Origin: an uncultured Gemmatimonadota bacterium
GTDB taxonomy: Bacteria > Gemmatimonadota > Gemmatimonadetes > Gemmatimonadales > Gemmatimonadaceae
Assembly: GCA_946479895.1 (NCBI GenBank)
Contig: CAMLHT010000006.1
Span: 1 to 30,172, forward strand
Direction of reading: 5' to 3'
DNA length: 30,172 bases
The notes beneath the pieces are model-generated. The model ran no database searches. It had not been told where the DNA came from and was given only the letters and a program-made list of their open reading frames with translations. Shown in pieces: positions 1-7,770 of the stretch; position 1 is the first letter of the stretch; every line of letters starts with the position of its first letter. The position numbers and the translations under genes were made by a program.

Positions 1-2
1 GC

Positions 3-371
3 GGCCGCAACGACTGCCCCTTCTGAGTGAAGTCTCACGCCGCGGTCGCGGCGGTGTTGCTGGGCAGCGAGGAGCTGGTGCAGAAGGTCCTCGACGACAT
101 CGACAGCTCTCCCCTGACGGATGCGGAGAAGCTGCTGATGCATTTCCTCGACAAGGTGAACCACGACTCGCCGCGGATCACGCCCGCGGACATCGAGCCG
201 CTCCACGCCGCCGGCTGGACCGACGAGCAGATCTGGTACGGGATCACGGTCTGCGCGCTGTTCAACTTCTACAACCGCTGGATCGACGCGAGCGGCGTGT
301 GCGCCCTGTCGGATGAGGCGCACCGGGAAGGCGGCAAGCGGAGCGCGGCCGGGGGCTATGCCCGCCGGTAG
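3..371 (+). CDS. AhpD/carboxymuconolactone decarboxylase-like oxidoreductase, 5'-truncated, probable selenoprotein (CxxU)
   Basis: The gene runs in from outside the window, so its start is not visible. The reading frame gives RNDCPF, then TGA at 24-26, then VKSHAAVAAVLLG. The AhpD-like/peroxidase-related family normally reads N-x-C-P-[YF]-C-x-x-SH here, so the TGA sits exactly at the second redox cysteine. The rest, including ADIEPLHAAGWTDEQIWYGI and ALFNFYNRWIDASGV, is typical of the family's helical domain to its end. Members use the CxxC pair with a nearby His for thiol-dependent peroxide reduction. I infer that the TGA encodes selenocysteine, because a stem-loop resembling a bacterial SECIS follows at the right distance. 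A nonsense mutation, a sequencing error or a restart at GTG 27 are alternatives. A restart would lose the catalytic Cys pair. Family assignment is firm; the Sec reading is probable. Confidence 0.75.
36..56 (+). promoter_or_regulatory. Candidate bacterial SECIS hairpin
   Basis: Directly after the in-frame TGA (24-26), CACGCCGC (36-43) pairs with GCGGC (48-52) and GTG (54-56). G53 is bulged and the apical loop is GGTC (44-47). Seventeen nucleotides separate the TGA from the loop. From memory, the E. coli fdhF SECIS has a GGUC within its loop about 18 nt after its UGA, so spacing and loop both agree. GC-rich DNA makes chance hairpins common, so this is supportive rather than conclusive. Confidence 0.55.
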
Positions 372-434
372 CGAACGGATGGCCGGAGAGGCGCTCCTCG
401 TCAGCCCGGACCGATAGGCTCGGACCACCAGGAT

Positions 435-456
435 GTCCGGACCGATCGGTCCGGAC
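435..456. promoter_or_regulatory. 22-bp perfect palindrome, candidate operator
   Basis: The half-site GTCCGGACCGA is followed immediately by its exact reverse complement, centred on GATC at 444-447. The inner 10-mer CCGGACCGAT also occurs as a single half-site at 406-415, 31 bp upstream, about three helical turns away. It lies between the AhpD-like gene (ends 371) and the secreted-protein gene (starts 562). There is no T-run after it, so it looks more like a dimeric repressor site than a terminator. The cognate regulator is unknown. Confidence 0.5.
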
Positions 457-561
457 GACTTCCGCCGCCGGATTCCCGAATTTCGCGCCGTTCACCGACG
501 GAATCGGCCGACGCGCCGGTTCCGTCACGCGATTCGGAATCCCACACGGCAGGAAAGTCCC

Positions 562-1374
562 ATGACACGCAACACGCTGGTCTCCATCACGGTGGCGCTG
601 GCCACCATCGCCATCCAGGCCGACGCGGGCGCTCAGGCCGCCTCGCCGAAGCTGCACGTCAATCCGCGCTGGTCCGAATGCTCGTTCCAGCTCGACGCCG
701 CCCTCACGAAGGCCGCCTGGCGGCAGTTCACCGAGGAGGCGGGCCTCGTCACCTACTTCCGGCCCCTGATCGACGCCCGGGCGATGGGGAAGGGGAAGTA
801 CGAGATCTCCGCGCTGCAGTGGAAGACCGGGATCGACGACGCCGACGCCGCCTGGAACGACACGTTCGTCCACCCGGATTCGACCCACTGGCTGTTCGAG
901 GGCGACGGCCTGCAGTTCCCCGGCCTCATGGGCCGCGCCGGCGTCGGCGAGAAGACCGACCTGGGCCTCTATTTCACGAAGAGCCCGGGCGCCAACTACG
1001 GCTTCCTCGGTGCGCAGCTCCAGCGCCAGCTGCTCGGCGGGGCGAGCTCGGACTGGGCGGCGTCGGCGCGCGCGAGCTTCGTCTCGCTGTACGGACCGGA
1101 GGACGTGGACTTCACGGTGTACGGGATCGATTTCCTCGCCAGCCGCACGGTCCGCCTCACGCGCTGGGCGTCGGTGTCGCCGTACGCGGGTCTCTCGAGC
1201 TACCTGGCCCACTCCCGTGAAAAGAGCACGGTGGTGAGCCTGGCCGACGAGATCATGCCCGGGAGCGCATCCACGCTCGGGGCGACGCTGCAGCTCTCGG
1301 CGGCGCGGCTGGGCGTGGAATACAGCTTTGCGAAGGTCAATTCGTTCTCCATGAAGGTGGGAGTCGGGTTCTAG
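562..1374 (+). CDS. Secreted or outer-membrane protein, unknown function
   Basis: I do not recognise a named family. The 270-residue product starts with a signal peptide (MTRNTLVSITVALATIAIQADAGAQA, cleavage near residue 25). The mature part has many alternating aromatic/hydrophobic stretches such as DLGLYFTKSPGANYGFLGAQLQ, FTVYGIDFLASRTV and VSPYAGLSSYLA, and it ends in SFSMKVGVGF. A C-terminal Phe after alternating residues is typical of outer-membrane beta-barrels, so a barrel is inferred. The start at ATG 562 is preferred because AGGAAAG at 551-557 is a ribosome-binding site and the signal peptide begins there. The upstream in-frame ATG at 433 sits beside the palindrome and would add an Arg/Pro-rich leader. 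The gene stands alone behind that palindrome. Confidence 0.7.
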   Translation: MTRNTLVSITVALATIAIQADAGAQAASPKLHVNPRWSECSFQLDAALTKAAWRQFTEEAGLVTYFRPLIDARAMGKGKYEISALQWKTGIDDADAAWNDTFVHPDSTHWLFEGDGLQFPGLMGRAGVGEKTDLGLYFTKSPGANYGFLGAQLQRQLLGGASSDWAASARASFVSLYGPEDVDFTVYGIDFLASRTVRLTRWASVSPYAGLSSYLAHSREKSTVVSLADEIMPGSASTLGATLQLSAARLGVEYSFAKVNSFSMKVGVGF

Positions 1375-1444
1375 CCGACATCCCGGGCGGTCGCCGTAAA
1401 GCTGGTGCCCTCGCTGGGCTCGTGATGACGGCGGGGAGCGCGGG

Positions 1445-1474
1445 ATGACGGGGGCGGGCCGTCGCCGGTATTAT
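1445..1474 (+). promoter_or_regulatory. Promoter for the AraC-type gene, leaderless arrangement
   Basis: A -35-like ATGACG (1445-1450, four of six matches to TTGACA), an 18-bp spacer and a -10 TATTAT (1469-1474) lie before the ATG at 1482. Only 7 nt separate the -10 from the ATG, and there is no Shine-Dalgarno sequence. Transcription would begin at or next to the start codon. Confidence 0.5.
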
Positions 1475-1481
1475 TGCGGCG

Positions 1482-2663
1482 ATGGCACGCCTCACTCTCG
1501 ACTGGATCCAGGTTGCCGCGGTCGTGGGGACGGTGCAGGGGTTGCTGCTCACCGGCGTTCTCCTCACCCAGCGGAACAACCGCACGGCGAATCGCCTTCT
1601 CGCCGCGCTCATGGCGACGTTCACGCTGTTCCTCGCGTCGGACGTCTACTACGCGACGGGCCTGATTCGCGTGTATCCGCATTTCTTCGGGCTGTCGTAC
1701 CCGATGCCGTGGGTGTTCGGCCCCCTCGTGTATCTCTACGCGGTGGCGGCGAGTGACCGCTCGTGGCGGTTCCATCCGAGACACCTGATGCACTTCGCGC
1801 CGGCGCTGGTGGTGGTCGTCGCGTCGTTGCCATTCTACCTGGCGAGCGGCGCCGAGAAGATCGCGCAGTACGATCGGTTTCTGGCCGGCAATCCCCCGCC
1901 GCTGATCGCGGTCCTCGCGCCGACCAAGTTCATCTCGGGCATCGCCTACACGGCGGCGACGCTGTGGTACCTCCGGCGGCATCGCCGCCGCATCGAGAAC
2001 AGCTACTCCAACACGGCGCGCGTCAACCTCCGGTGGCTGCGCTGGCTCGTCGGCGGCGCCGGCGCCATCTGGGCGCTCGCCACCACGCTGCTGTTCACGG
2101 ACGTCGGCCAGCGGCTGCGAGATGACCATGTGGCGCTCGCGATCGCGATCATGGTCTACGCGATCGGATACCTCGGCCTGCGGCAACCCGAGGTGTTTCG
2201 GTTCGAGACCGCGGAGTTCGCGGTGCCGGAGCCGAAGAACGTGACGCTCGCCCCCCGCGCGGTGGAAACGACGCCGGAGCCCGTGGCCCGGTACGAGCGC
2301 TCGGGGTTGAGTGACCGGGAGGCCGAGGCGCTGAAGGCGCAGTTGCTCACGGTCATGGAGAGCGACCGCCCCTGGAAGGACAGCGAGCTCACGCTTGCGG
2401 ACCTCGCGGCCCGGATCGGCAGCACGCCCCACAAGCTGTCGGAAGTACTGAACGGGCAGGTCGGCCAGACCTTTCACGATTTCGTGAACGGATACCGCGT
2501 TCGCGAAGTGCAGCGGCGCATCGAAGCCGGCGAGGCCCGGAAACTGAAGATGCTCGCGCTGGCGATGGACGCGGGATTTGCGTCGAAATCCACCTTCAAC
2601 GAAGTATTCAAGAAGCACACGAGCCGCACGCCGTCCGACTTCCGCCAGGCGGTCGGCGGATGA
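1482..2663 (+). CDS. Membrane-bound AraC-family regulator (7TM sensor plus HTH)
   Basis: The 393-residue protein has seven hydrophobic segments between residues 8 and about 230: VAAVVGTVQGLLLTGVLL, LLAALMATFTLFLAS, a Trp/Pro-rich third, FAPALVVVVASLPFYL, FISGIAYTAATLWYL, WLVGGAGAIWALATTLLF and ALAIAIMVYAIGYLGL. A cytoplasmic linker and a C-terminal AraC double helix-turn-helix (about 290-390) follow. The HTH carries TLADLAARIGSTPHKLSEVL and ALAMDAGFASKSTFNEVFKKHTSRTPSDFR, the family signature. Membrane-anchored AraC proteins of this kind are presumed to sense an envelope or external signal and act while tethered; that role is inferred. The next gene starts within 25 bp of its end, so the secreted fusion hydrolase is a plausible cotranscribed partner or target. 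Confidence 0.88.
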   Translation: MARLTLDWIQVAAVVGTVQGLLLTGVLLTQRNNRTANRLLAALMATFTLFLASDVYYATGLIRVYPHFFGLSYPMPWVFGPLVYLYAVAASDRSWRFHPRHLMHFAPALVVVVASLPFYLASGAEKIAQYDRFLAGNPPPLIAVLAPTKFISGIAYTAATLWYLRRHRRRIENSYSNTARVNLRWLRWLVGGAGAIWALATTLLFTDVGQRLRDDHVALAIAIMVYAIGYLGLRQPEVFRFETAEFAVPEPKNVTLAPRAVETTPEPVARYERSGLSDREAEALKAQLLTVMESDRPWKDSELTLADLAARIGSTPHKLSEVLNGQVGQTFHDFVNGYRVREVQRRIEAGEARKLKMLALAMDAGFASKSTFNEVFKKHTSRTPSDFRQAVGG

Positions 2664-2683
2664 CGATGCCAGGGAGGCGCGAC

Positions 2684-4498
2684 ATGCGTGAGTCGAGGGA
2701 GCCGACTGCCGGATTCGCGGCGGATGCCGTGCGATCGATCCGCGGGCGTCGCCTGTCGCTCCTCGCCGCCACCCTCATCATCGCGGGCCTGGCCGGCCTC
2801 GCGCCCCGCCTCGCCGCGCAGCCAGCGACACCCCGGATACTGCTGCGGCTCGATGACGTCGGCATGAACCACTCCGTCAACGCGGCCGTCGAGAGGTTCG
2901 CTGCCACCGGCATTCCCTTTTCCGCATCGGTCCTCGTCGTCGGGCCGGCGTATCGCGAAGCGGTCGAGATGCTGAAGCGTCACCCACAGGTGAGCGTCGG
3001 CGTCCATCTCGCGCTCAACGCCGAGTGGCGCGGCTACCGCTGGGGCCCGGTGCTCGGCAAGGCGGGCGTCCCATCGCTCGTGGGTGCGGACGGCTTGTTC
3101 CTGCCTTCGGGCGAAGGTTTCCTCGCCAGCCGCTACGATCTGGCCGAGGTCGAGCGGGAGATGGAGGCGCAGGTGCAGCGCGCGCTCTCGTCCGGGTTGC
3201 GCGTCACCTACGTGGACGCGCACATGGGGACGCTCCAGGCCACGCCGGAGCTCCGCGCCATACAGGAGCGCGTCGCGCGCCGGCACGACCTCGCGATCTC
3301 GCGGCATTTCGGTGAGTCGTATTTCACGCTGTGGCCCGTGGCTCCCGAAGCGAAGAAGTCGGCGCTGCTCGCGCGGCTCTCCTCCGCGTCGCGGGACACG
3401 GTCAACCTCGTGGTCGCGCACGTGGCGGAGCGAACGCCGGAGATGGAGGCGCTGTTCGACATGAACGCGGCCGAGCAGAATGCGGGCGCCGGGGTGGCCG
3501 CGCATCGCGGGGCCGAGCTCGCGGCGCTGCTCTCTCCCGAGCTCGCGGACCTGGCGCGCTCGGGAAGGCTCCGGTTCATCACCTACGACACGCTCGCCGC
3601 GCGGGCCGGGCCGAAAGAGCGCACGCGAATCCTGACGCTCGAACCGGGCATCACCGCCACCGTCGTCGCGCCGGAGGGCCTGACGAGGAGCCAGCGCGTC
3701 GACCTGATCTTCTACGCGCTGCCGAACGGCAACTCGACGGCGGAGACCATGGGGAGGGTGGTGACGGACAGCGCCGGATGGCGGTACGACATCCAGCACA
3801 TCGCCGCACAGACTCGCGCGCTGCGGACCATGGGGCTGCCGCAGGCGGTCGTCGTCTATCTCGAGGCGCGCGGGAAGAGCTGGCCGGCCTGGCGCCGGAC
3901 GATCGGATACGACTCCGCGAACGCCCGGATCGTCCGGCTCATCGACGAGGTGATCGATTCGGTCGGACGACCGCCCACCCTGTCCGTGACCCTCACGGGG
4001 CACAGCGGCGGCGGATCGCTGATGTTCGGCTTCATCGAGGGACGGGCGGCCGTGCCGGACTGGATCGAGCGCATCGCCTTCCTCGATGCGAGCTACAACT
4101 TCGACGCGAGTCACGGACCGAAGCTCATCGGGTGGCTGCGCCGCGACCCGCGCCACGTGCTGGTCTCGCTGGCCTACGATGATCGCGAGGTCATGCTCGA
4201 TGGAAAGAAGGTCGTCTCCGACTCCGGCGGGACCTGGCGGGCCACCGAGCGCCTGCTTGCGGCCCTGCGGCCGTCGTTTCCGCTCGTCGCCGATACGCTC
4301 GGAGAGTTCGACCGCCTTCGCTCGCCGCAGATTGAGATCCTGCGGCACCCGAACCCGCGGAACCGGATCCTGCACACGGAGATGATCGGCGAGATGAACG
4401 GCTACATGCACGCGATGCTCGTCCGGCGGCCGGCGTACGATGCCGGACCGACGGTGCTCCGGCCGGCGCGTGCCTATGCGCCCTGGATTGCGCGGTAA
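2684..4498 (+). CDS. Secreted ChbG/YdjC-type deacetylase fused to an alpha/beta hydrolase domain
   Basis: ATG 2684 is chosen because AGGGAGG (2671-2677) lies 6 nt upstream; an earlier in-frame ATG at 2660 overlaps the preceding stop. From 2684 the protein has 604 residues, with a positively charged start, a hydrophobic segment (LSLLAATLIIAGLAGLAPRLAAQ) and export inferred. Residues about 50-300 match ChbG/HpnK (YdjC) carbohydrate deacetylases: LRLDDVGMN with Asp57-Asp58, GVHLALN with His108, YRWGPV, and VDAHMGT with His180, the expected metal ligands. Residues about 320-600 form a second domain with a nucleophile elbow GHSGGG (Ser441) and likely acid/base residues later. ChbG proteins deacetylate N-acetylated sugars such as chito-oligosaccharides. 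The attached domain may be an esterase or peptidase; its substrate is unknown. The two-domain order is unusual to me. Confidence 0.8.
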   Translation: MRESREPTAGFAADAVRSIRGRRLSLLAATLIIAGLAGLAPRLAAQPATPRILLRLDDVGMNHSVNAAVERFAATGIPFSASVLVVGPAYREAVEMLKRHPQVSVGVHLALNAEWRGYRWGPVLGKAGVPSLVGADGLFLPSGEGFLASRYDLAEVEREMEAQVQRALSSGLRVTYVDAHMGTLQATPELRAIQERVARRHDLAISRHFGESYFTLWPVAPEAKKSALLARLSSASRDTVNLVVAHVAERTPEMEALFDMNAAEQNAGAGVAAHRGAELAALLSPELADLARSGRLRFITYDTLAARAGPKERTRILTLEPGITATVVAPEGLTRSQRVDLIFYALPNGNSTAETMGRVVTDSAGWRYDIQHIAAQTRALRTMGLPQAVVVYLEARGKSWPAWRRTIGYDSANARIVRLIDEVIDSVGRPPTLSVTLTGHSGGGSLMFGFIEGRAAVPDWIERIAFLDASYNFDASHGPKLIGWLRRDPRHVLVSLAYDDREVMLDGKKVVSDSGGTWRATERLLAALRPSFPLVADTLGEFDRLRSPQIEILRHPNPRNRILHTEMIGEMNGYMHAMLVRRPAYDAGPTVLRPARAYAPWIAR

Positions 4499-4508
4499 GC
4501 GGTGAGCC

Positions 4509-5015
4509 ATGCAGCTCTCGGCAAGTGAAGTCGACATCACGACCCTCGCGGTCGACGCCATCGTCAACGCGGCGAACGCCGAGCTGATTCCCGGCGGCGG
4601 GGTGGACGGCGCGATCAATCGCGCCGCCGGGCCGGAGCTCGGCCGCGCCATGCTGGAGATCGGCGGCTGCCCGACGGGCGAGGCGCGCATCACGCCCGGC
4701 TTCAGGCTGCCGGCGAAATACGTCATTCACGCCGTCGGGCCGGTATGGCATGGTGGATCGAGCGGCGAAGCGGCGCTCCTCGCGAGCGCGTATCGCTCGG
4801 CCTTCGTGCTCGCGCGCGACAACCACTGTGAGAGCATCGCGTTCCCGGCGATAAGCACCGGCGTCTACGGATATCCGCTCGACGAGGCAACGAAAGTCGC
4901 GGTCGACACGGTTCGGAAATTCGCCGCCGAGGCCGGGAGCGTGCGGTCGGTGCATTTCGCCTGCTTCAGCGCCCGCGCGCTCGAGGCGTACCGTCGCGCG
5001 GGAGTCACCGAATGA
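4509..5015 (+). CDS. Macrodomain protein, O-acetyl-ADP-ribose deacetylase type
   Basis: The 168-residue product is essentially one macrodomain of the MacroD/YmdB type. It shows VDAIVNAAN (residues 15-23, with Asn20 and Asn23), the GGGVDGAI loop (29-36 or so), YVIHAVGPVW and AFPAISTGVYGYPL (112-124). These form the ADP-ribose site. Family members hydrolyse O-acetyl-ADP-ribose or remove mono-ADP-ribose from Asp/Glu in the cytoplasm. It starts 10 bp after the fusion hydrolase, and its stop overlaps the ATG of the following GNAT gene (ATGA), so the two are translationally coupled. Confidence 0.92.
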   Translation: MQLSASEVDITTLAVDAIVNAANAELIPGGGVDGAINRAAGPELGRAMLEIGGCPTGEARITPGFRLPAKYVIHAVGPVWHGGSSGEAALLASAYRSAFVLARDNHCESIAFPAISTGVYGYPLDEATKVAVDTVRKFAAEAGSVRSVHFACFSARALEAYRRAGVTE

Positions 5016-5542
5016 CGATCCGCCGTGGCTCCCCCGAAGACGCGTCCGCGCTGGCCGAGCTCGCGATGCGCACGTTCCACGACACTTACGCCGAGTTCAA
5101 CACGGCGGAGGACATGCGCGCCTACCTCGAGAGGGTGTACGGCGTGGAGCAGCAGACGCGTGAGCTCAACGACCCGGCGATGATCACCGTGCTCGCGGAC
5201 TCTCCCAACGGTCTCGTCGGGTTCGCGCAGGTGCGCCGCGGCGAGGCTCCGTCATCCGTCGGGCAGGATGACTCCGTGGAGGTCTATCGTTTCTACGTGG
5301 ATCGCGGGGCTCACGGAACCGGAGTCGCGGCGCGACTGATGGACGGAGTGAAGACGGCGGCTCGCGACCTCGGCGGCCGGCGTCTCTGGCTCGGCGTATG
5401 GGAGCGGAACCCGCGGGCGATCGCCTTCTACCGCAAGTCGGGCTTCAGCGACGCCGGCACCACCACGTTCCAGCTCGGGTCCGATCTCCAGACCGATCGC
5501 GTGATGGTGGCCTCACTTCTCCCGGGCGACGGCGCCGGCTGA
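5012..5542 (+). CDS. GNAT-family N-acetyltransferase
   Basis: The 176-residue protein has a GNAT fold. MTIRRGSPEDASALAEL forms strand 1 and helix 1, YRFYVDRGAHGTGVAARLM (about 91-109) contains the acetyl-CoA pyrophosphate loop of the [RQ]xxGx[GA] type, and NPRAIAFYRKSGF is the motif-B helix with the usual Tyr. The substrate cannot be read from the sequence. It overlaps the macrodomain gene by 4 bp (ATGA), suggesting a joint role in acyl or ADP-ribosyl modification, which is inference. Its last 30 bp overlap the convergent alpha/beta hydrolase gene. Confidence 0.88.
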   Translation: MTIRRGSPEDASALAELAMRTFHDTYAEFNTAEDMRAYLERVYGVEQQTRELNDPAMITVLADSPNGLVGFAQVRRGEAPSSVGQDDSVEVYRFYVDRGAHGTGVAARLMDGVKTAARDLGGRRLWLGVWERNPRAIAFYRKSGFSDAGTTTFQLGSDLQTDRVMVASLLPGDGAG

Positions 5543-6394
5543 GCTTCCCGCCGCGCCGGGAATGGTCGCGTCCAGAAAATCGGCCACGATCGCCAGCACG
5601 CGCGCCGGCTGCTCTTCGTGCGCGTTGTGCCCCGCGTGCTCGATGACCTCGAGCCGGGCGTGCGGGATGCGATCGGCGAGAATGGCCTGATGCTCGGGAG
5701 GGAAGAGGAAATCCTCCCGCCCGCCAAGGACGAGCGTCGGCATCGATATCTCGGCGAGGCGGTCCATGACGGACCAGTGCCGGAGCAGCACGCTGAAGCC
5801 CTCGACCATCGCCTCCGGCCGCATCCTCATGCGCATGGCCGCAGCGGCCATGGCGGGCAGGTCCCGGATCCGGACCTTCCAGAAGTATGCGCCGAGGAAG
5901 CGCATGACGGCCGGGCGCACCTCGCCAACGGTCAGCTCACCGTTGAAGAAACGTCGCGCGGCGGTGACGGTGCGCTCGCCGTAGCCACGCTTCTCGAGAA
6001 TCGTCGGGGCGCTCTGCTGATACCACTTCGCGTCGGCAGCCGAATCGAGGAGGAGCAGTCGCGAGACGCGACGAGGGTGCCGCAGCGCGTATTCGAGCGC
6101 CACGTGGCCACCGAAGGAATGCCCGGCCACGGCCCACTGGCGGTAGCCCAGGATTTCGCGGAGGGCCTCGGCGTCGGCCACGAGGTTGTCGAAGGTCATG
6201 GACGCCGTCTCGCCGGTCGAGCGGCCGTTCGCGCGGTGATCGTAGAGGATGACCGTGAATCGCTCCGCCAGCTTCTCGAATGGCGCGAGCGTCGTCGAAT
6301 CCAGCCCCGGACCGCCGTGCATGATCACCAGCGGCTCGCCGCGGCCCATCATCCTCACGAAGAGGGAGACGTCCCTGATCCGGATCATCGTCAT
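5513..6394 (-). CDS. Alpha/beta hydrolase, proline iminopeptidase-like
   Basis: ATG at 6394 is preceded by GGGAGG at 5-nt spacing, which fixes the start; the longer open frame upstream is not coding. The 293-residue protein has the oxyanion loop HGGPG (26-30), YDHRANGRS, a nucleophile elbow GHSFGG (Ser93), a probable acid in GGREDFLFP (Asp228) and the catalytic His256 in EHAGHNAH. The HGGPG and DHRxxGRS combination is typical of the proline iminopeptidase/epoxide hydrolase branch. No signal peptide is present, so it should be cytoplasmic. It converges on the GNAT gene with a 30-bp overlap of coding ends. The exact substrate is unknown. Confidence 0.88.
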   Translation of the reverse strand: MTMIRIRDVSLFVRMMGRGEPLVIMHGGPGLDSTTLAPFEKLAERFTVILYDHRANGRSTGETASMTFDNLVADAEALREILGYRQWAVAGHSFGGHVALEYALRHPRRVSRLLLLDSAADAKWYQQSAPTILEKRGYGERTVTAARRFFNGELTVGEVRPAVMRFLGAYFWKVRIRDLPAMAAAAMRMRMRPEAMVEGFSVLLRHWSVMDRLAEISMPTLVLGGREDFLFPPEHQAILADRIPHARLEVIEHAGHNAHEEQPARVLAIVADFLDATIPGAAGSSAGAVAREK

Positions 6395-6578
6395 CTCGTC
6401 CTCCCGGTGCCATGTGGCTGCCGATCCAAGCTCTCCGGGCCGCCCCGGGTGACAGTCGGCGCCACGCTGACCCGCGGTCGGGCGAGCGCTGACAGGGCGC
6501 AGTCGGTCCGCTCGCAAGGCGACGGCGGTTCTCCGACTCCGGCGGCTCGGCGTGAAACCGCCGGAGCGCCGCGAGCGG

Positions 6579-6974
6579 TCAGGCGTCCGCGGTAGCGGGG
6601 ACGGCTCGCGGAATGGCGCGCTGGATCGCGACCAGCTCGGGGTTGGCGCCGAACGCGCCGCAGATCGAGATGTCGTACTCGTACCGCCCCGACGTCTCGG
6701 CGTCGATCCACGGGAAGCCGCGGCAGACCTTCGGATAGTACGGCTTGTCGTGGATGGTGCATCCGCCATCGCGGAAGAGGGCGCAGCGCTTGTTCCGGAC
6801 GCGCGTGCGCAGCTCGCCCCACCGGTTGCGATACACGAGTCCGGGGCCCTGGTCGGCCTCGATCGCCGCGGCTTCTTCATCCGTAACGGTCGTGCCGTAT
6901 GCGCAGCACGACGCGTTGTGCGGGCAGGGATAGCAGGGCAGCGCGGGCAGCTTCGAAAGGGCGTCGGCACTCAT
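6579..6974 (-). CDS. YkgJ-family cysteine-cluster protein
   Basis: This 131-residue protein carries PCYPCPHNASCC near the N-terminus (Cys14, Cys17, Cys23, Cys24) and further cysteines at 64, 72, 84 and 105 in KRCALF, GGCTIHD, KVCRGFPW and ISICGAF. That pattern (CxxC...CC, then FLxxxGCxIHxxRPxxCRxFP-like text) defines the YkgJ/UPF0153 family, predicted to bind zinc or an iron-sulfur cluster. The biochemical role of the family is not established. It lies upstream of the alpha/beta hydrolase on the same strand with a 184-bp gap, so cotranscription is uncertain. Confidence 0.88.
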   Translation of the reverse strand: MSADALSKLPALPCYPCPHNASCCAYGTTVTDEEAAAIEADQGPGLVYRNRWGELRTRVRNKRCALFRDGGCTIHDKPYYPKVCRGFPWIDAETSGRYEYDISICGAFGANPELVAIQRAIPRAVPATADA

Positions 6975-7068
6975 CGACGGACAAGCTAATCCGCGCGCCG
7001 GCCGGTGAGAACGCCGAGCGAAGCGGCCGGCACCTTCACCAGATGCCGGCCGCCGCCGTCGAGCGGGA

Positions 7069-7659
7069 TCAGCGCGTGCCGCCGCGGCCGGGGCGCGGGA
7101 GCGCCGTCGGCGGCAGGATGCCGTTCAGTCGCATGTAGTTCGCGATCTGGCTGTAGTGATCGGCCATGTCGAGGGCGTGGCCGAGCACCATGCTGGCGCG
7201 CACGACCTGCCTGCTGTTGCCGCCGAAGGTCAGCGTCGCCTGCTCGGCGATGCTCGCGTCGGTGAGCTGGGCGAACGCCGCCTCGCAGAAGTCGAAGGAT
7301 GCCTTCAGCTGCTTCACGAGCGTCGCCTTCGGCCAGTTCTGCTTCACCGAGTCCGGCGTCGACGTCTCTTCCGGCGTGCGCGTGGCCTTCATGGCGCCGA
7401 AGGCGTTGCAGAAGAGGTAGTTGTCGTCGGCGAGATGCTGCGCGATGTAGCCCACCGTGAGCTGCGCCGGCGTAGGCTTGTAGCCGAACTTCGATTCCGG
7501 GATCGAGTCGAACGCCTGCGCGAGGTTGCGCTGGAGCGTCATCGTGCGCTGGCGGAAGACGGTGGTGACCGGATTGGCCTGCTGGCCGGCCGGCGGCTGC
7601 TGGGCGGAGAGAGTCACCGGCAGGGCAAGCGTGACGAGGGCCGCGAACATGCGCTTCAT
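7069..7659 (-). CDS. Secreted DinB-like protein
   Basis: The 196-residue product begins with a signal peptide (MKRMFAALVTLALPVTLSAQQ) preceded by AGGGGA about 7 nt upstream of ATG 7659. The mature part resembles the DinB/YfiT four-helix bundle: FRQRTMTLQRNLAQAFDSIPESKFGYKPTPAQLTVG with IAQHLADDNYLFCNAFG carries the first His, and VLGHALDMADHYSQIANYMRLNGI the later conserved His residues that bind a divalent metal. DinB proteins are usually cytoplasmic metal-dependent thiol S-transferases or have unknown roles. An exported version has no assigned function that I know of. It is divergent from the membrane-protein gene at 7771. Confidence 0.82.
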   Translation of the reverse strand: MKRMFAALVTLALPVTLSAQQPPAGQQANPVTTVFRQRTMTLQRNLAQAFDSIPESKFGYKPTPAQLTVGYIAQHLADDNYLFCNAFGAMKATRTPEETSTPDSVKQNWPKATLVKQLKASFDFCEAAFAQLTDASIAEQATLTFGGNSRQVVRASMVLGHALDMADHYSQIANYMRLNGILPPTALPRPGRGGTR

Positions 7660-7770
7660 ATGTGTCCCCTGGTGGGAAGGTAGGGTTGTGATATGGGGCA
7701 GGCGGACCCGGTCCGCAAATGCCCCACCATTCGACAGCCGTTCCGGACGCCACGACTCACTCCCCCCGCC

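Noticed and set aside
1..8. NotI site as a cloning junction
   Set aside because: GCGGCCGC at the window start is continuous with the coding frame of the AhpD-like gene and is expected by chance in GC-rich DNA.
27..371. GTG-started 114-residue protein as the first gene
   Set aside because: The family motif continues in frame upstream of the TGA, and a GTG start would remove the active-site cysteine; the TGA is better explained as Sec or as a mutation.
435..456. Intrinsic terminator of the AhpD-like gene
   Set aside because: The palindrome has no loop and no following T-run, and a half-site repeat nearby favours an operator.
2474..4726. 750-residue open frame on the minus strand
   Set aside because: It is antisense to the deacetylase fusion gene, is Arg/His/Pro/Asp-rich and shows no domain; an artefact of high-GC coding DNA.
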